Assembly (NCBI GenBank): GCA_036881885.1
Contig: JBAJNL010000007.1
Coordinates: forward strand, 1-39,959
DNA from: JBAJNL01 sp036881885
GTDB taxonomy: Bacteria; Pseudomonadota; Alphaproteobacteria; Holosporales; Hepatobacteraceae
Direction: 5' to 3'
Length of the DNA: 39,959 nt
Shown here piece after piece: positions 24,887-32,514 of this stretch (the first letter of the stretch is position 1; each line of letters starts with the position of its first letter). The translations under genes and the position numbers were made by a program. The notes beneath the pieces were generated by a model. The model was not told the DNA's origin, ran no database searches, and saw nothing but the letters and a program-made list of their open reading frames with translations.

Positions 24887-24956
24887 TTGATTTTATTTAA
24901 ACAATTGCCAAACTTACGAACGGTGAGAAGTGCCTTTTAAAAAAAAAAAAAAAAAG
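24887..24956 (+). repeat. Promoter-like repeat element, copy C, with a run of 17 A
   Basis: TTGATT (24887-24892), 16 nt, CAAACT (24909-24914), then ACGAACGG-TGAGAAGTG-CC and CTTTT followed by 17 A (24939-24955). The other copies also have an A-rich stretch here but a much shorter one, so the homopolymer has probably expanded by slippage. Confidence 0.55.
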
Positions 24957-25017
24957 ATAAGCGTCCGCAGCATAGACCAGAGCCTTTGTCGGTGGCATGC
25001 ACTTTGTTGCAAGACAT
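24937..25017 (-). CDS. Doubtful 26-residue reading frame ending in a T17 run
   Basis: Downstream of ftsZ, AGGAGG stands five bases before an ATG (25017). The frame encodes 21 residues (start MSCNKVHATDKGSG, with CCG further on), then five Phe from the T17 run and a TAA. One base less in the T run would move the stop. The ribosome binding site is excellent, but length and composition are unconvincing, and the sequence overlaps repeat copy C. The rest of 24644-25086 is repeat DNA plus a short inverted repeat (GACACAA/TTGTGTC, 25029-25062) beyond the ftsZ stop. Confidence 0.15.
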   Translation of the reverse strand: MSCNKVHATDKGSGLCCGRLSFFFFF

Positions 25018-25086
25018 CAAAACCTCCTGACACAACGCCTATAAGAAGCCGACGCTTGTGTCGCTGGCTGCCCTCCTCAATAAAAG

Positions 25087-26628
25087 CTAGCGCTTATTGC
25101 CCGAGCGCATAAAGGCAGGCACCTCGGTGTCTTCTTCTGCGGGCAAGGGATTGGCTTGCGGCATCTCTTGCTCAACAGGCTTTAAAGACGCCTTTTTTAA
25201 GGGAGCCACGTTGTCTGATGGCGGTTGCGATGCCGCGGCAGGCGCTGTGGGCTCGACCGGCTTTTCTTCTGTGGCCGTGGCACGACGCATGCCCAGCTTT
25301 TCAAGCAAATTAAAAGAGCGACGCTTTGTGGGCTGCTTTGGTTGTGGCGCTTCTTTTTGCGGCCTGCCCCACAAGCCTTCAACCGCTTCTTCTTGCGGTG
25401 CCTCAAACAAAGCGGTTGAGGTTTCTTCTTGCGCCATGTTATAAGCTTCTTCTGCAAAAACGTTGTGCTTTCGCCCCAGCAAATCTTTTGACGGCACATC
25501 ACCCGGCGTTTCAGTCCACGCCTCAGGTGCAGCTTTTACTTGCTTGTCAGCGAAAAGGCCATCGGACTCTTCAGCAGCCTGTTCTTGCTTTTTGGCCTTT
25601 TTGCCATCTAGTTGAAAGACCGAGCGCGGCGTGACCTTAAAATTACCTTCTTTGGCGGTGCTTTGGGTGGCATCTTCGGCATCAATGCCCGTAGCCACAA
25701 CAGCAACGCGCAACTCGCCATTAAGCGACTGATCAAACGTGGCACCAAAAATGATATTGGCACTGGGGTCCACCTCTTCACGAATGCGGTTGGCGGCCTC
25801 GTCCACTTCAAACAGCGTCATGTCAGGACCACCGGTGATGTTGATCAACACAGCACGCGCGCCCTTCATCGTGATATCACTATCAAGCAAGGGGCACGAA
25901 ATGGCTTGTTCGGCGGCATCAATGGCGCGACGCTCGCCCATGGCCTGGCCTGTGCCCATCATGGCTTTGCCCATCATCTCACGCATGACGGCGCAAATAT
26001 CGGCAAAGTCAAGGTTAATCAGACCATGTTTGATCATCAAATCGGTAAAAGTGCGCACGCCCGAATACAAGACGTCGTCAGCCATGGCAAAGGCGTCAGC
26101 AAAGGTTGTGCCTTCGGTTGCAAGGCGGAAAAGATTTTGGTTGGGAATGACAAGCAAGGTATCAACGCACTGGTTCATGGCCTCGATGCCGGCCTCGGCC
26201 GACTGCATCCGGTGCGAGCCTTCAAAGTGAAAAGGTTTGGTGACAACGCCAACGGTTAAAATGCCCGCCTCACGCGCCGCTTTGGCAATAACAGGCGCAC
26301 CCCCTGTGCCTGTGCCGCCGCCCATGCCTGCGGTAATAAAGATCATGTGTGCGCCTTTAAGATGCGACATCACCTCGTCAATGCTTTCTTCAGCCGAGGC
26401 TTTGCCCACATCAGGCCTCGAACCGGCCCCCAGTCCTTGCGTAATTTCAGGGCCCAGCTGAATTTTAACGTCAGCCAAAGATTGCTGCAGTGCCTGCGCA
26501 TCAGTGTTGCAGACAACAAAGTTCACACCCTCAAGCCCCGAACGAATCATGTTGTTCACGGCGTTAGACCCGGCGCCACCTGCGCCAACAACGGTTAGCG
26601 TTGGACCTTGATCTTTTTTCTTTTCCAT
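25087..26628 (-). CDS. ftsZ: Cell division protein FtsZ
   Basis: Tubulin-like GTPase that forms the Z-ring. The 513-aa product has the GTP-binding core: GAGGAGSNAVNNM (16-28), NTDAQAL (41-47), the signature GGGTGTG (about 103-109) and the catalytic T7-loop NLDFADI (about 205). A long low-complexity linker (Gln/Pro/Ala/Lys-rich, about residues 330-500) is typical of alphaproteobacteria. The C-terminal peptide EVPAFMR binds partners such as FtsA. GAGGA before the ATG supports the start. It follows ftsA after 64 nt. It ends in TAG. Confidence 0.98.
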   Translation of the reverse strand: MEKKKDQGPTLTVVGAGGAGSNAVNNMIRSGLEGVNFVVCNTDAQALQQSLADVKIQLGPEITQGLGAGSRPDVGKASAEESIDEVMSHLKGAHMIFITAGMGGGTGTGGAPVIAKAAREAGILTVGVVTKPFHFEGSHRMQSAEAGIEAMNQCVDTLLVIPNQNLFRLATEGTTFADAFAMADDVLYSGVRTFTDLMIKHGLINLDFADICAVMREMMGKAMMGTGQAMGERRAIDAAEQAISCPLLDSDITMKGARAVLINITGGPDMTLFEVDEAANRIREEVDPSANIIFGATFDQSLNGELRVAVVATGIDAEDATQSTAKEGNFKVTPRSVFQLDGKKAKKQEQAAEESDGLFADKQVKAAPEAWTETPGDVPSKDLLGRKHNVFAEEAYNMAQEETSTALFEAPQEEAVEGLWGRPQKEAPQPKQPTKRRSFNLLEKLGMRRATATEEKPVEPTAPAAASQPPSDNVAPLKKASLKPVEQEMPQANPLPAEEDTEVPAFMRSGNKR

Positions 26629-26692
26629 TTCATTCCTCTTTTCAAAAAATCTGTCGCTTCACCTTGAAAAACGCAATCCTTCACCAACGATA

Positions 26693-27934
26693 TCATAAAT
26701 TTTCTTTGAACCAAGAAGTGATTTGCCTAAAAAACGATTTTGTTTTCAATGACTCAGAAAAAGCTTGGGCCAATGATTGCTTTTCTCTTGCAACCATGTC
26801 AATAACCATGCCTGCTATAGTGGCAAAATCTGTGCGTGCCTCGGAGGCGCCTTCGGGCATTTTGGTTTCGGCCAAACGCACAGGACATCCAAAAAAGTTT
26901 TGTGATGCCTCTTTAAGCCCCGCAAGTTGACTGCCGCCACCGGCCAAAACAAAACGCAATGTTGGTACCTTAAAATACGATGCTTGATCTAGTTTTTGCT
27001 TCACAAGCGTTAAGATTTCATCAACGCGCGGAAAGATAATATCGTAAAGCCGCTCATCTGACAGCGCCTGGTGCTGCAGCGCCGCATCTTGCCTTCTTAA
27101 AAAAGACATGTTCGAGGTGCTGCCTCCGCGTATGCAAGAGCCTTGCAGAATTTTTACACGCTCGGCAAGCGCTGTTTCAAGATCAAGCCCATAGGCCAAA
27201 TCTTTGGTCACATGCATGCTACCCACGGGCACATAATCCATGAACGCAAACGCACCCTCTTTGTACCCGCTTAAAGACACGCCGCCGCCACCAATATCCA
27301 GCACAACGGCCCCTAGCTGGCGTTCGTCATCGCTAAGACACGACAGCGCAACGGCATAAGGCGACGCCACCGCATAAAGCACTTCAAGATGTGCTTTTTG
27401 AATGGCCATTAAAAGATTTTGCACATGCTGTTTTGCGACCGAGAGAACATAAAAAGTGCCCTCAAGCGTGCGCCCCAGCATACCTTCTGGCTGCTCGATG
27501 CCTCCCTGCCCATCAAGGGTATAACCCTGAGGCAGCACATGTAAAATGTGATTTTCTTTGGGATGACTGTGAACTTGCGCATCTGCCTTGAGGCGCGCAA
27601 TATCCTCTTTGGTGACATAATTGCCCAAAAGGGGAACGCTGGCTTTTTTAAACTGCCCTTTAAGAAAGGGGCCGCCAATGCTCATCACGGCATAACGCAC
27701 GCGCTCTTTGGCCGCCGTTTCAGCCTTATGCACCACATCAGATAAGCGCTTAACAAGAGCGCCTAAGTCAGAGACACATCCTGCTCTGAAGCCCCGTGAC
27801 TCTTGATAGGCCGACCCAATCACGCGAAAGCCGCCGTTTTCTTGCGCCCGCACCACCCAGCAAGCCGTTTTCGTCGTTCCCACATCAAGCACCGCAATGG
27901 GCATCACATGCAGGCGATTAAAGCGACGCGTCAT
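26693..27934 (-). CDS. ftsA: Cell division protein FtsA
   Basis: Actin-like ATPase that ties FtsZ filaments to the inner membrane and recruits later division proteins. The 413-aa product has the phosphate loop in IAVLDVGTTKTACWV (about 12-26), the second phosphate motif VLDIGGGGVSL (about 210-220), FVLAGGGSQLAGL, and a C-terminal amphipathic helix (FFRQITSWFKENL) as membrane anchor. AGAGGA six bases before the ATG at 27934 sets the start; the upstream ATG at 27952 is less likely. ftsZ follows directly. The usual upstream neighbours ftsQ, ddl and murB are absent, so the division/cell-wall cluster is broken here. Confidence 0.95.
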   Translation of the reverse strand: MTRRFNRLHVMPIAVLDVGTTKTACWVVRAQENGGFRVIGSAYQESRGFRAGCVSDLGALVKRLSDVVHKAETAAKERVRYAVMSIGGPFLKGQFKKASVPLLGNYVTKEDIARLKADAQVHSHPKENHILHVLPQGYTLDGQGGIEQPEGMLGRTLEGTFYVLSVAKQHVQNLLMAIQKAHLEVLYAVASPYAVALSCLSDDERQLGAVVLDIGGGGVSLSGYKEGAFAFMDYVPVGSMHVTKDLAYGLDLETALAERVKILQGSCIRGGSTSNMSFLRRQDAALQHQALSDERLYDIIFPRVDEILTLVKQKLDQASYFKVPTLRFVLAGGGSQLAGLKEASQNFFGCPVRLAETKMPEGASEARTDFATIAGMVIDMVAREKQSLAQAFSESLKTKSFFRQITSWFKENL

Positions 27935-28065
27935 TGGTTTTCCTCTCGGCATTCATAGAAGTCGCAACAAAAAAACGCACCGCAAAAAGCGTCTCTTTTA
28001 AGGCACGTGACTTCCTTATGTTTACCAATAGGCGCGCGCTTGATCAACCCATGTTCTTTAAAGCG

Positions 28066-28620
28066 CTAAGGTTGCGGGTACTGTGACAGCAGTTTTGCTT
28101 TCATCAGTTTAACGGCAGGACTTTTTGTCCACACCTCTTGCTCGTTGTAATGCGCAAAAGACAGGGCGCACCACAACAAGAAAGCAAAGGCAAAACACCC
28201 CAGCAACGACCAAGGGCTTGGTTTTTCATGACGCTTTTTTTGCAAAAGGCTTTCTTCAGCTTCTTGATAGTCAAACGTTTTCTTTGGCACATCTTGTGTA
28301 TTTGGCAAGAAACTTTGAATCTCTTGCGGCGCCACTCCCAAAAAATTTGCGTAAGACTTTAAGATGTTGGCCAAGAAGACAGGATGCATCTGCAGCGATT
28401 CCCACTCACCCAACTCGATTTTTTCAAGCGTTTGCGTGGGCAAATGCATCGCTTTTTCGGCAATAGACAGCGAAATGCCTTTTTCTAAGCGCACCCGCTT
28501 AAAAGGTGGCATTGTATGCGTTTTAACAGCCGTTTTCGGTGCACCCAAACGCACTGAACGCCACAAACCATGTGCGCGCCCAAGGCCTTGTGCACGAGCA
28601 CTACCCCCTTTTTTAAACAT
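28066..28620 (-). CDS. RodZ-like helix-turn-helix membrane protein, short form
   Basis: RodZ links the MreB cytoskeleton to the membrane in rod-shaped cells. The 184-aa product has a Cro/RodZ-type helix-turn-helix at about residues 40-110 (FKRVRLEKGISLSIAEKAM, LPTQTLEKIELGEWESL, VFLANILKSYANFLGV), a cytoplasmic linker, one membrane segment (WSLLGCFAFAFLLWCALSFA) and only about 30 residues beyond it. Full RodZ proteins have a periplasmic domain of 150 or more residues, so this is a minimal version or a different regulator of the same build. The first 38 residues are basic and of unclear role. The ATG at 28620 is preferred to the GTG at 28656. It lies 131 nt upstream of ftsA on the same strand and is divergent from cpoB. 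Confidence 0.65.
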   Translation of the reverse strand: MFKKGGSARAQGLGRAHGLWRSVRLGAPKTAVKTHTMPPFKRVRLEKGISLSIAEKAMHLPTQTLEKIELGEWESLQMHPVFLANILKSYANFLGVAPQEIQSFLPNTQDVPKKTFDYQEAEESLLQKKRHEKPSPWSLLGCFAFAFLLWCALSFAHYNEQEVWTKSPAVKLMKAKLLSQYPQP

Positions 28621-28798
28621 AACCAATGACCAAACATGCCTTAAAACAGTAACCACAAACCTATCCCCTTGCCTCTAACACCTAGGTGCGCTTCTCTTTT
28701 GTTGTCGAAAAGTGACTTTTTCACTTGCTCGGTTGATCTTGTGCAACAATCGTGCTAGCACCTAAGGGAATGTGTGAATAACAGAGCGACCAGAAGCC

Positions 28799-29620
28799 AT
28801 GTCCTCGTTTTGTAAGCCTTTTACCTTGAAAAAAGCGCTTTGGCTGTGCTTGATCGGCAGCACCGCGCTTTATGCAGAGGCTGAAAGCGACCCTAAGCCT
28901 GCGCCTTCGGCAGAGGCCGCAGCAACACAAGCCAAAAATGACGTCAAGGCCGTGAAGGTCGAAGACGCGCAACACCCTTTGACACCGCAACCTGAAAACC
29001 TTACGTGCAAACAGCGCCTTTATGCCCTTGAGCAAAACGTCGAGAAGTTGAACGAGCGCCTTTCGACCCTTGAAGAACTAGTCAGCGATGATATCTCAAA
29101 AGATTTGGCCAAAACAGCTGCTCTTGTGCATACGGCTGGCGCTTCAGCCGCCGATGAAAAAACGGCCTATAACACGGCGTTGCAGCTGCTAAAAGAAACA
29201 GACTACACCAAGGCCCGCCAGGCTTTTGAGGTTTTTTTGCAAGCCTATCCCCAAAGCAGCTATGTGCCGCAAGCCCTTTATTGGAAAGGCATTACATTTT
29301 TTGCCGAAGCCTCTTATGACGATGCTTTGAAGGCTTTTCAACTCTTTTTGCGTGCCTGGCCCCAACACCCCAAAACCCTTGAAGCACAGCTTAAAATTGT
29401 GCTGTGTCACCAAAACAAGGGCGAGATTGAGCGTGCCTGTATTGCCCTTGAAGTGCTGAAAGAGAATTTGAAAACCCAAGGCGCCCAGCTGGCGCAAAAG
29501 CCCACCGAGCAAACGGATGAAGCGCAAGTGTTGCAAAAGCAGCAGCAAGAGGTGCATAAAAAAGTAGCGCAGCAAGCCAAGCTTTTAGAGCGTGCCTTGC
29601 CATGCAAAGATAAAGCATGA
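28799..29620 (+). CDS. cpoB: Cell division coordinator CpoB / YbgF-type TPR periplasmic protein
   Basis: CpoB acts in the periplasm with the Tol-Pal system and coordinates septal peptidoglycan synthesis with outer-membrane constriction. The 273-aa product has a signal peptide (basic FTLKK, then ALWLCLIGSTALYAEA), an acidic Ala-rich linker, a coiled coil (QRLYALEQNVEKLNERLSTLEELV) and TPR-like repeats (YNTALQLLKETDYTKARQAFEVFL, YPQSSYVPQALYWKG). The C-terminal end is Gln/Lys-rich. The stop overlaps the xthA start as ATGA, so the pair is coupled. tolB and pal are not adjacent, which is unusual. Confidence 0.82.
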   Translation: MSSFCKPFTLKKALWLCLIGSTALYAEAESDPKPAPSAEAAATQAKNDVKAVKVEDAQHPLTPQPENLTCKQRLYALEQNVEKLNERLSTLEELVSDDISKDLAKTAALVHTAGASAADEKTAYNTALQLLKETDYTKARQAFEVFLQAYPQSSYVPQALYWKGITFFAEASYDDALKAFQLFLRAWPQHPKTLEAQLKIVLCHQNKGEIERACIALEVLKENLKTQGAQLAQKPTEQTDEAQVLQKQQQEVHKKVAQQAKLLERALPCKDKA

Positions 29621-30429
29621 AGATCACCACCTTTAATGTGAACTCGTTAAGAGCGCGCATGCCGCATGTGATTCAGTTTTTGCAAGAAGAAAGCGTGGAT
29701 GTTTTGCTTCTTCAAGAAACCAAGGTTGAAGACGCCGCTTTTCCGGCCGAGGCGCTTGAGGATTTGGGCTATAACGTCGCCTTTCATGGACAAAAATCTT
29801 ACAACGGTGTGGCCATCGTCTCAAAACACCCCCTTGAAGAGGTAACGCGTGGCATACCCCACACAGGTGAAAACGCGCCCATTTTAAAGGACGCACGCTA
29901 CATTGAAGCCTTTACGGGCGGCGTTTGGGTAGCCTCGGTTTATGTGCCCAATGGCGAGGCCGTTGGACATGCCAAATATCAGGCCAAAGAGCTTTTTTTC
30001 AAAGCGCTTACAAACCATCTAAAGCCGCACCTTGAGCGGCAAGACAGCTTTATTTTAGGCGGCGACTTTAACGTGGCCCCCACCGATCGCGATGTGTATG
30101 ACCCTAAAAAATGGTCAAACCGCATTTTGTGCAGTGATAAAGAGCGCCAATGGTATCGCGCGATGCTTTTTTTAGGCCTTGAAGACCCCCTAGACACCGC
30201 CACAGGCGATGCGACCAATGCCTTTACCTGGTGGGACTATCGCACCCGCGGCTTTGATCAAGACAACGGCTTGCGCATTGACCATCTGCTTTTATCACCA
30301 CAAGCCGCCGATCTGTTTGTTAAAGGGCACGTCAGCCGCAATATCCGGTCCCTTGAGCGCCCTTCAGATCACGCGCCTGTCACAGTCACGTTGTCACAGC
30401 CCGCGCGCTTTTTGCAGCCATCGTCTTGA
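29617..30429 (+). CDS. xthA: Exodeoxyribonuclease III
   Basis: Mg-dependent 3'-exonuclease and AP endonuclease of base-excision repair. The 270-aa product has the expected active-site blocks in order: TFNVNSLRAR, LLQETK (metal-binding Glu34), ASVYVPNG, GGDFNVAP (Asp150, Asn152), LRIDHLL and SDHAPV (His252, with Asp251). Length is normal and no catalytic residue is missing. It is coupled to cpoB by an ATGA overlap, and tRNA-Val lies 39 nt downstream, so the three may share a transcript. Confidence 0.95.
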   Translation: MKITTFNVNSLRARMPHVIQFLQEESVDVLLLQETKVEDAAFPAEALEDLGYNVAFHGQKSYNGVAIVSKHPLEEVTRGIPHTGENAPILKDARYIEAFTGGVWVASVYVPNGEAVGHAKYQAKELFFKALTNHLKPHLERQDSFILGGDFNVAPTDRDVYDPKKWSNRILCSDKERQWYRAMLFLGLEDPLDTATGDATNAFTWWDYRTRGFDQDNGLRIDHLLLSPQAADLFVKGHVSRNIRSLERPSDHAPVTVTLSQPARFLQPSS

Positions 30430-30468
30430 CACACACCCCGCAAGCTTAGAGAATCAACAGAACAGAGC

Positions 30469-30543
30469 GGGTGCTTAGCTCAGCGGGAGAGCGCTGCCTT
30501 CACACGGCAGAGGTCACTGGTTCAATCCCAGTAGCACCCACCA
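30469..30543 (+). tRNA. tRNA-Val (anticodon CAC)
   Basis: A 75-nt cloverleaf with encoded CCA. The acceptor stem is GGGTGCT/AGCACCC, the D arm GCTC/GAGC, the anticodon stem CTGCC/GGCAG with loop TTCACAC (anticodon CAC, reading GTG), and the T arm CTGG/CCAG with TTCAATC. Confidence 0.95.
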
Positions 30544-30580
30544 GATTTTTTGCATCACTGTGATTGATCCCCAGCAAGCT

Positions 30581-31222
30581 TTAAAGCACTTGCGCTGCAA
30601 TCTGTTCAGCGGCCTCTCCCTTGATGGTTAAAGCATGGCTTGCCATCAGGCTTTTTACATGCTGCAAAAGCGCGGCATAGTCAGGATGCAAAAGATCGCT
30701 GATGGCTTGATCCTTAAATGTGATAACGGCTGGCAAAAGCCCTTCACTCAAAAGCTTTTGCAGACGGTCTATGCGTGACACCACAAGCTCGAAGGTAAAC
30801 TGATAGCGCCTATCTTGCATAAGGGCTTTGATCTGACCCACACACGCTTGAGGCTGACGCAAAAGCTTTTTTGTTGCGTTGTGATCAACCCAAATGGTCT
30901 TCGCAGAAATGTCTGCAAAATCCTCGAGCTGTTCTTGATCAAGAAATTTTTCAAAATTGATGTGTTTGCTGAACGTGATGCACTCAACCTCATCCGATAC
31001 CGGCAAGTCTCGCATATGCGACAAATCACTTGCGTGTGAGGTAGACGGCAAGACGACAGACGCCGCCGCCTCTGACACCTCTTCTGTAAAACTCTTTTCA
31101 CTGCAATGCTTTTTGAAAGGCCTTGCATGCGCGTCACCTGATTCCATGGCACGCACATGAGACAACACCACCATCACGCAAGCGGCCGCCACAACACCAC
31201 AAACCACCCTGAACATCAACAT
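30581..31222 (-). CDS. Exported protein, function unknown
   Basis: A 213-aa product with a signal peptide (MLMFRVVCGVVAAACVMVVLSHVRA, cleavage after VRA likely). The mature part begins with a Ser/Glu/His-rich segment and then a predicted helical region (CVGQIKALMQDRRYQFTFELVVSRIDRLQKLL and onward), ending EAAEQIAAQVL. No family recognised. No clear ribosome binding site; instead an 11-bp perfect inverted repeat ends three bases before the ATG at 31222. A second ATG two codons later is possible. It is convergent with tRNA-Val and divergent from bamD. Confidence 0.6.
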   Translation of the reverse strand: MLMFRVVCGVVAAACVMVVLSHVRAMESGDAHARPFKKHCSEKSFTEEVSEAAASVVLPSTSHASDLSHMRDLPVSDEVECITFSKHINFEKFLDQEQLEDFADISAKTIWVDHNATKKLLRQPQACVGQIKALMQDRRYQFTFELVVSRIDRLQKLLSEGLLPAVITFKDQAISDLLHPDYAALLQHVKSLMASHALTIKGEAAEQIAAQVL

Positions 31223-31224
31223 AT

Positions 31225-31260
31225 CTATCTGTTTTTCTTCTATTTTCTCAAAACAGATAG
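31225..31260. promoter_or_regulatory. Perfect 11-bp inverted repeat upstream of an exported-protein gene
   Basis: CTATCTGTTTT (31225-31235) and AAAACAGATAG (31250-31260) with a 14-nt loop. One arm ends three bases before the start codon at 31222, where a ribosome binding site would be. It may be an operator or a hairpin blocking translation. Confidence 0.5.
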
Positions 31261-31314
31261 ACAAAAATAAGGATTGATGCAAGGCACAAAAGCCATCAGA
31301 TCCTATCTAGACCT

Positions 31315-31415
31315 TCATCGCGAAGGCGCAGCCTGTGGCGATCCACATGCCAGATACTGCAGCGGCAAAAGCACACGGGATTGCCGCGTCGGAATGAATT
31401 CCTCCTCGCAATGAC
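31315..31415 (-). repeat. Palindromic intergenic repeat, full copy
   Basis: Reads TCATCGCGAAGGCGCAGCC, GGCGATCCACATGC, then GGGATTGCCGCGTCGG and CCTCCTCGCAATGAC; reverse orientation to the copies at 22516 and 24737. It lies 95 bases before bamD, so the bamD promoter is within or just after it. Confidence 0.75.
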
Positions 31416-31510
31416 AGCATTTGCCTCATCCTCTAACCAAGCGTTGTGCTTTAAGCTTGCGTCATGTGATCTTGCTTGACATCAGGCGGCGATCACGCAA
31501 TGCTTTCTTT

Positions 31511-32356
31511 ATGAGATGGGTTTCTTTTTTACCTTTTAAAACAGCTGCGCCAAAATATGGTGTGCTTTGCCTTGTGGGTGCCTTGCTGGCGGGGTGTTCT
31601 AAAGAGACGCCTTATACCGAGCGTCCCCTTGACGATATCTACCAGGAAGGCATGCGCAAGCTGAAAGAAAAGCGCTTTGAAAAAGCATCAGAAGAGTTTG
31701 ATCAGGTAGAACAACAATACCCCTATTCAGAATGGGCACCCAAGGCACAATTGCTTTCAGCCTATGCGCTTTACCGCCATGAAAATTATGAGCGGGCCAT
31801 TGGCATTTTAGAAAACTTTACCCATTTACACCCCTATCATCCCTTCGCCGCCTATGCCTATTACCTAAGAGCTTTGTGCTTTTACGAACAAATTGGCAGC
31901 GTTGACCGAGACATGATCAACACCGAACTTGCCTTTGACGCTTTAAATGAACTGATCAACCGCTACCCCAACACCATTTATGCGAAAGACGCCCGCTTTA
32001 AGCGCGACTTTGCCTTTAACCAAATGGCCGCGCACCACATGGTTGTTGGTCGCTATTATCAAAGACAGGGCACTTTTATCGGTGCCATTGGCCGCTTTCA
32101 ACGTGTAACAGACCGCTTTAATAAGTCGGTTTACACGCCCGAGGCTTTGTATCGCCTGGTTGAATGCAACCTGTCGCTGGGCCTTAAAGATGAAGCCCAC
32201 AGAACCGCACAAGTTTTAGCACATAATTTTCCAAAAAACTTGTGGTACAAAGACGCCTATACCTTGATACAAAAACATGTGAAAACCCCAACAACGCAAA
32301 AGGTTGAAGCCCTTCCTTCGCCTCAGTCTACAGCAGACAAAACAAAGAAGGCTTAG
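31511..32356 (+). CDS. bamD: Outer-membrane assembly lipoprotein BamD
   Basis: BamD is the essential lipoprotein of the BAM complex that folds outer-membrane beta-barrels. The 281-aa product has a lipoprotein signal ending LVGALLAGC (Cys29 lipidated) and five TPR-like repeats (YQEGMRKLKEKRFEKASEEFDQVEQQYPYSEW, YERAIGILENF, YYQRQGTFIGAIGRFQRV). ERPLDDIYQEG and YPNTIYAKDARFKRDF are typical of the family. The ATG at 31511 gives a standard signal; an in-frame ATG upstream (31421) would add 30 residues and spoil it. It is flanked by palindromic repeats in the same orientation. recN and lpxC, its usual neighbours, are missing. Confidence 0.93.
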   Translation: MRWVSFLPFKTAAPKYGVLCLVGALLAGCSKETPYTERPLDDIYQEGMRKLKEKRFEKASEEFDQVEQQYPYSEWAPKAQLLSAYALYRHENYERAIGILENFTHLHPYHPFAAYAYYLRALCFYEQIGSVDRDMINTELAFDALNELINRYPNTIYAKDARFKRDFAFNQMAAHHMVVGRYYQRQGTFIGAIGRFQRVTDRFNKSVYTPEALYRLVECNLSLGLKDEAHRTAQVLAHNFPKNLWYKDAYTLIQKHVKTPTTQKVEALPSPQSTADKTKKA

Positions 32357-32390
32357 ACAGGATTAAGCACACACCGTGATTACACCGACC

Positions 32391-32498
32391 GTCATCGCAA
32401 AGGCATTAGCCTGCGGTGATCCACTTGGCGCACAGCTAAGTCGCTAAAGCACATGACGGATTGCCGTGTCGGAAGTGTGGTTTCCTCCTCGCAATAAC
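32391..32498 (-). repeat. Palindromic intergenic repeat, full copy
   Basis: GTCATCGCAAAGGC...CGGTGATCCACTTG, TAAGTCGCTAAAGC, CGGATTGCCGTGTCGG and CCTCCTCGCAATAAC. Same orientation as the copy at 31315, about 1.08 kb away, so the two bracket bamD. Confidence 0.7.
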
Positions 32499-32514
32499 AA
32501 CCCAAAGGCGTTCT

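Noticed and set aside
25612..26259. 215-residue open frame antisense to ftsZ
   Set aside because: It mirrors the codons of a highly conserved gene, has no ribosome binding site and resembles no protein; long antisense frames are common opposite such genes.
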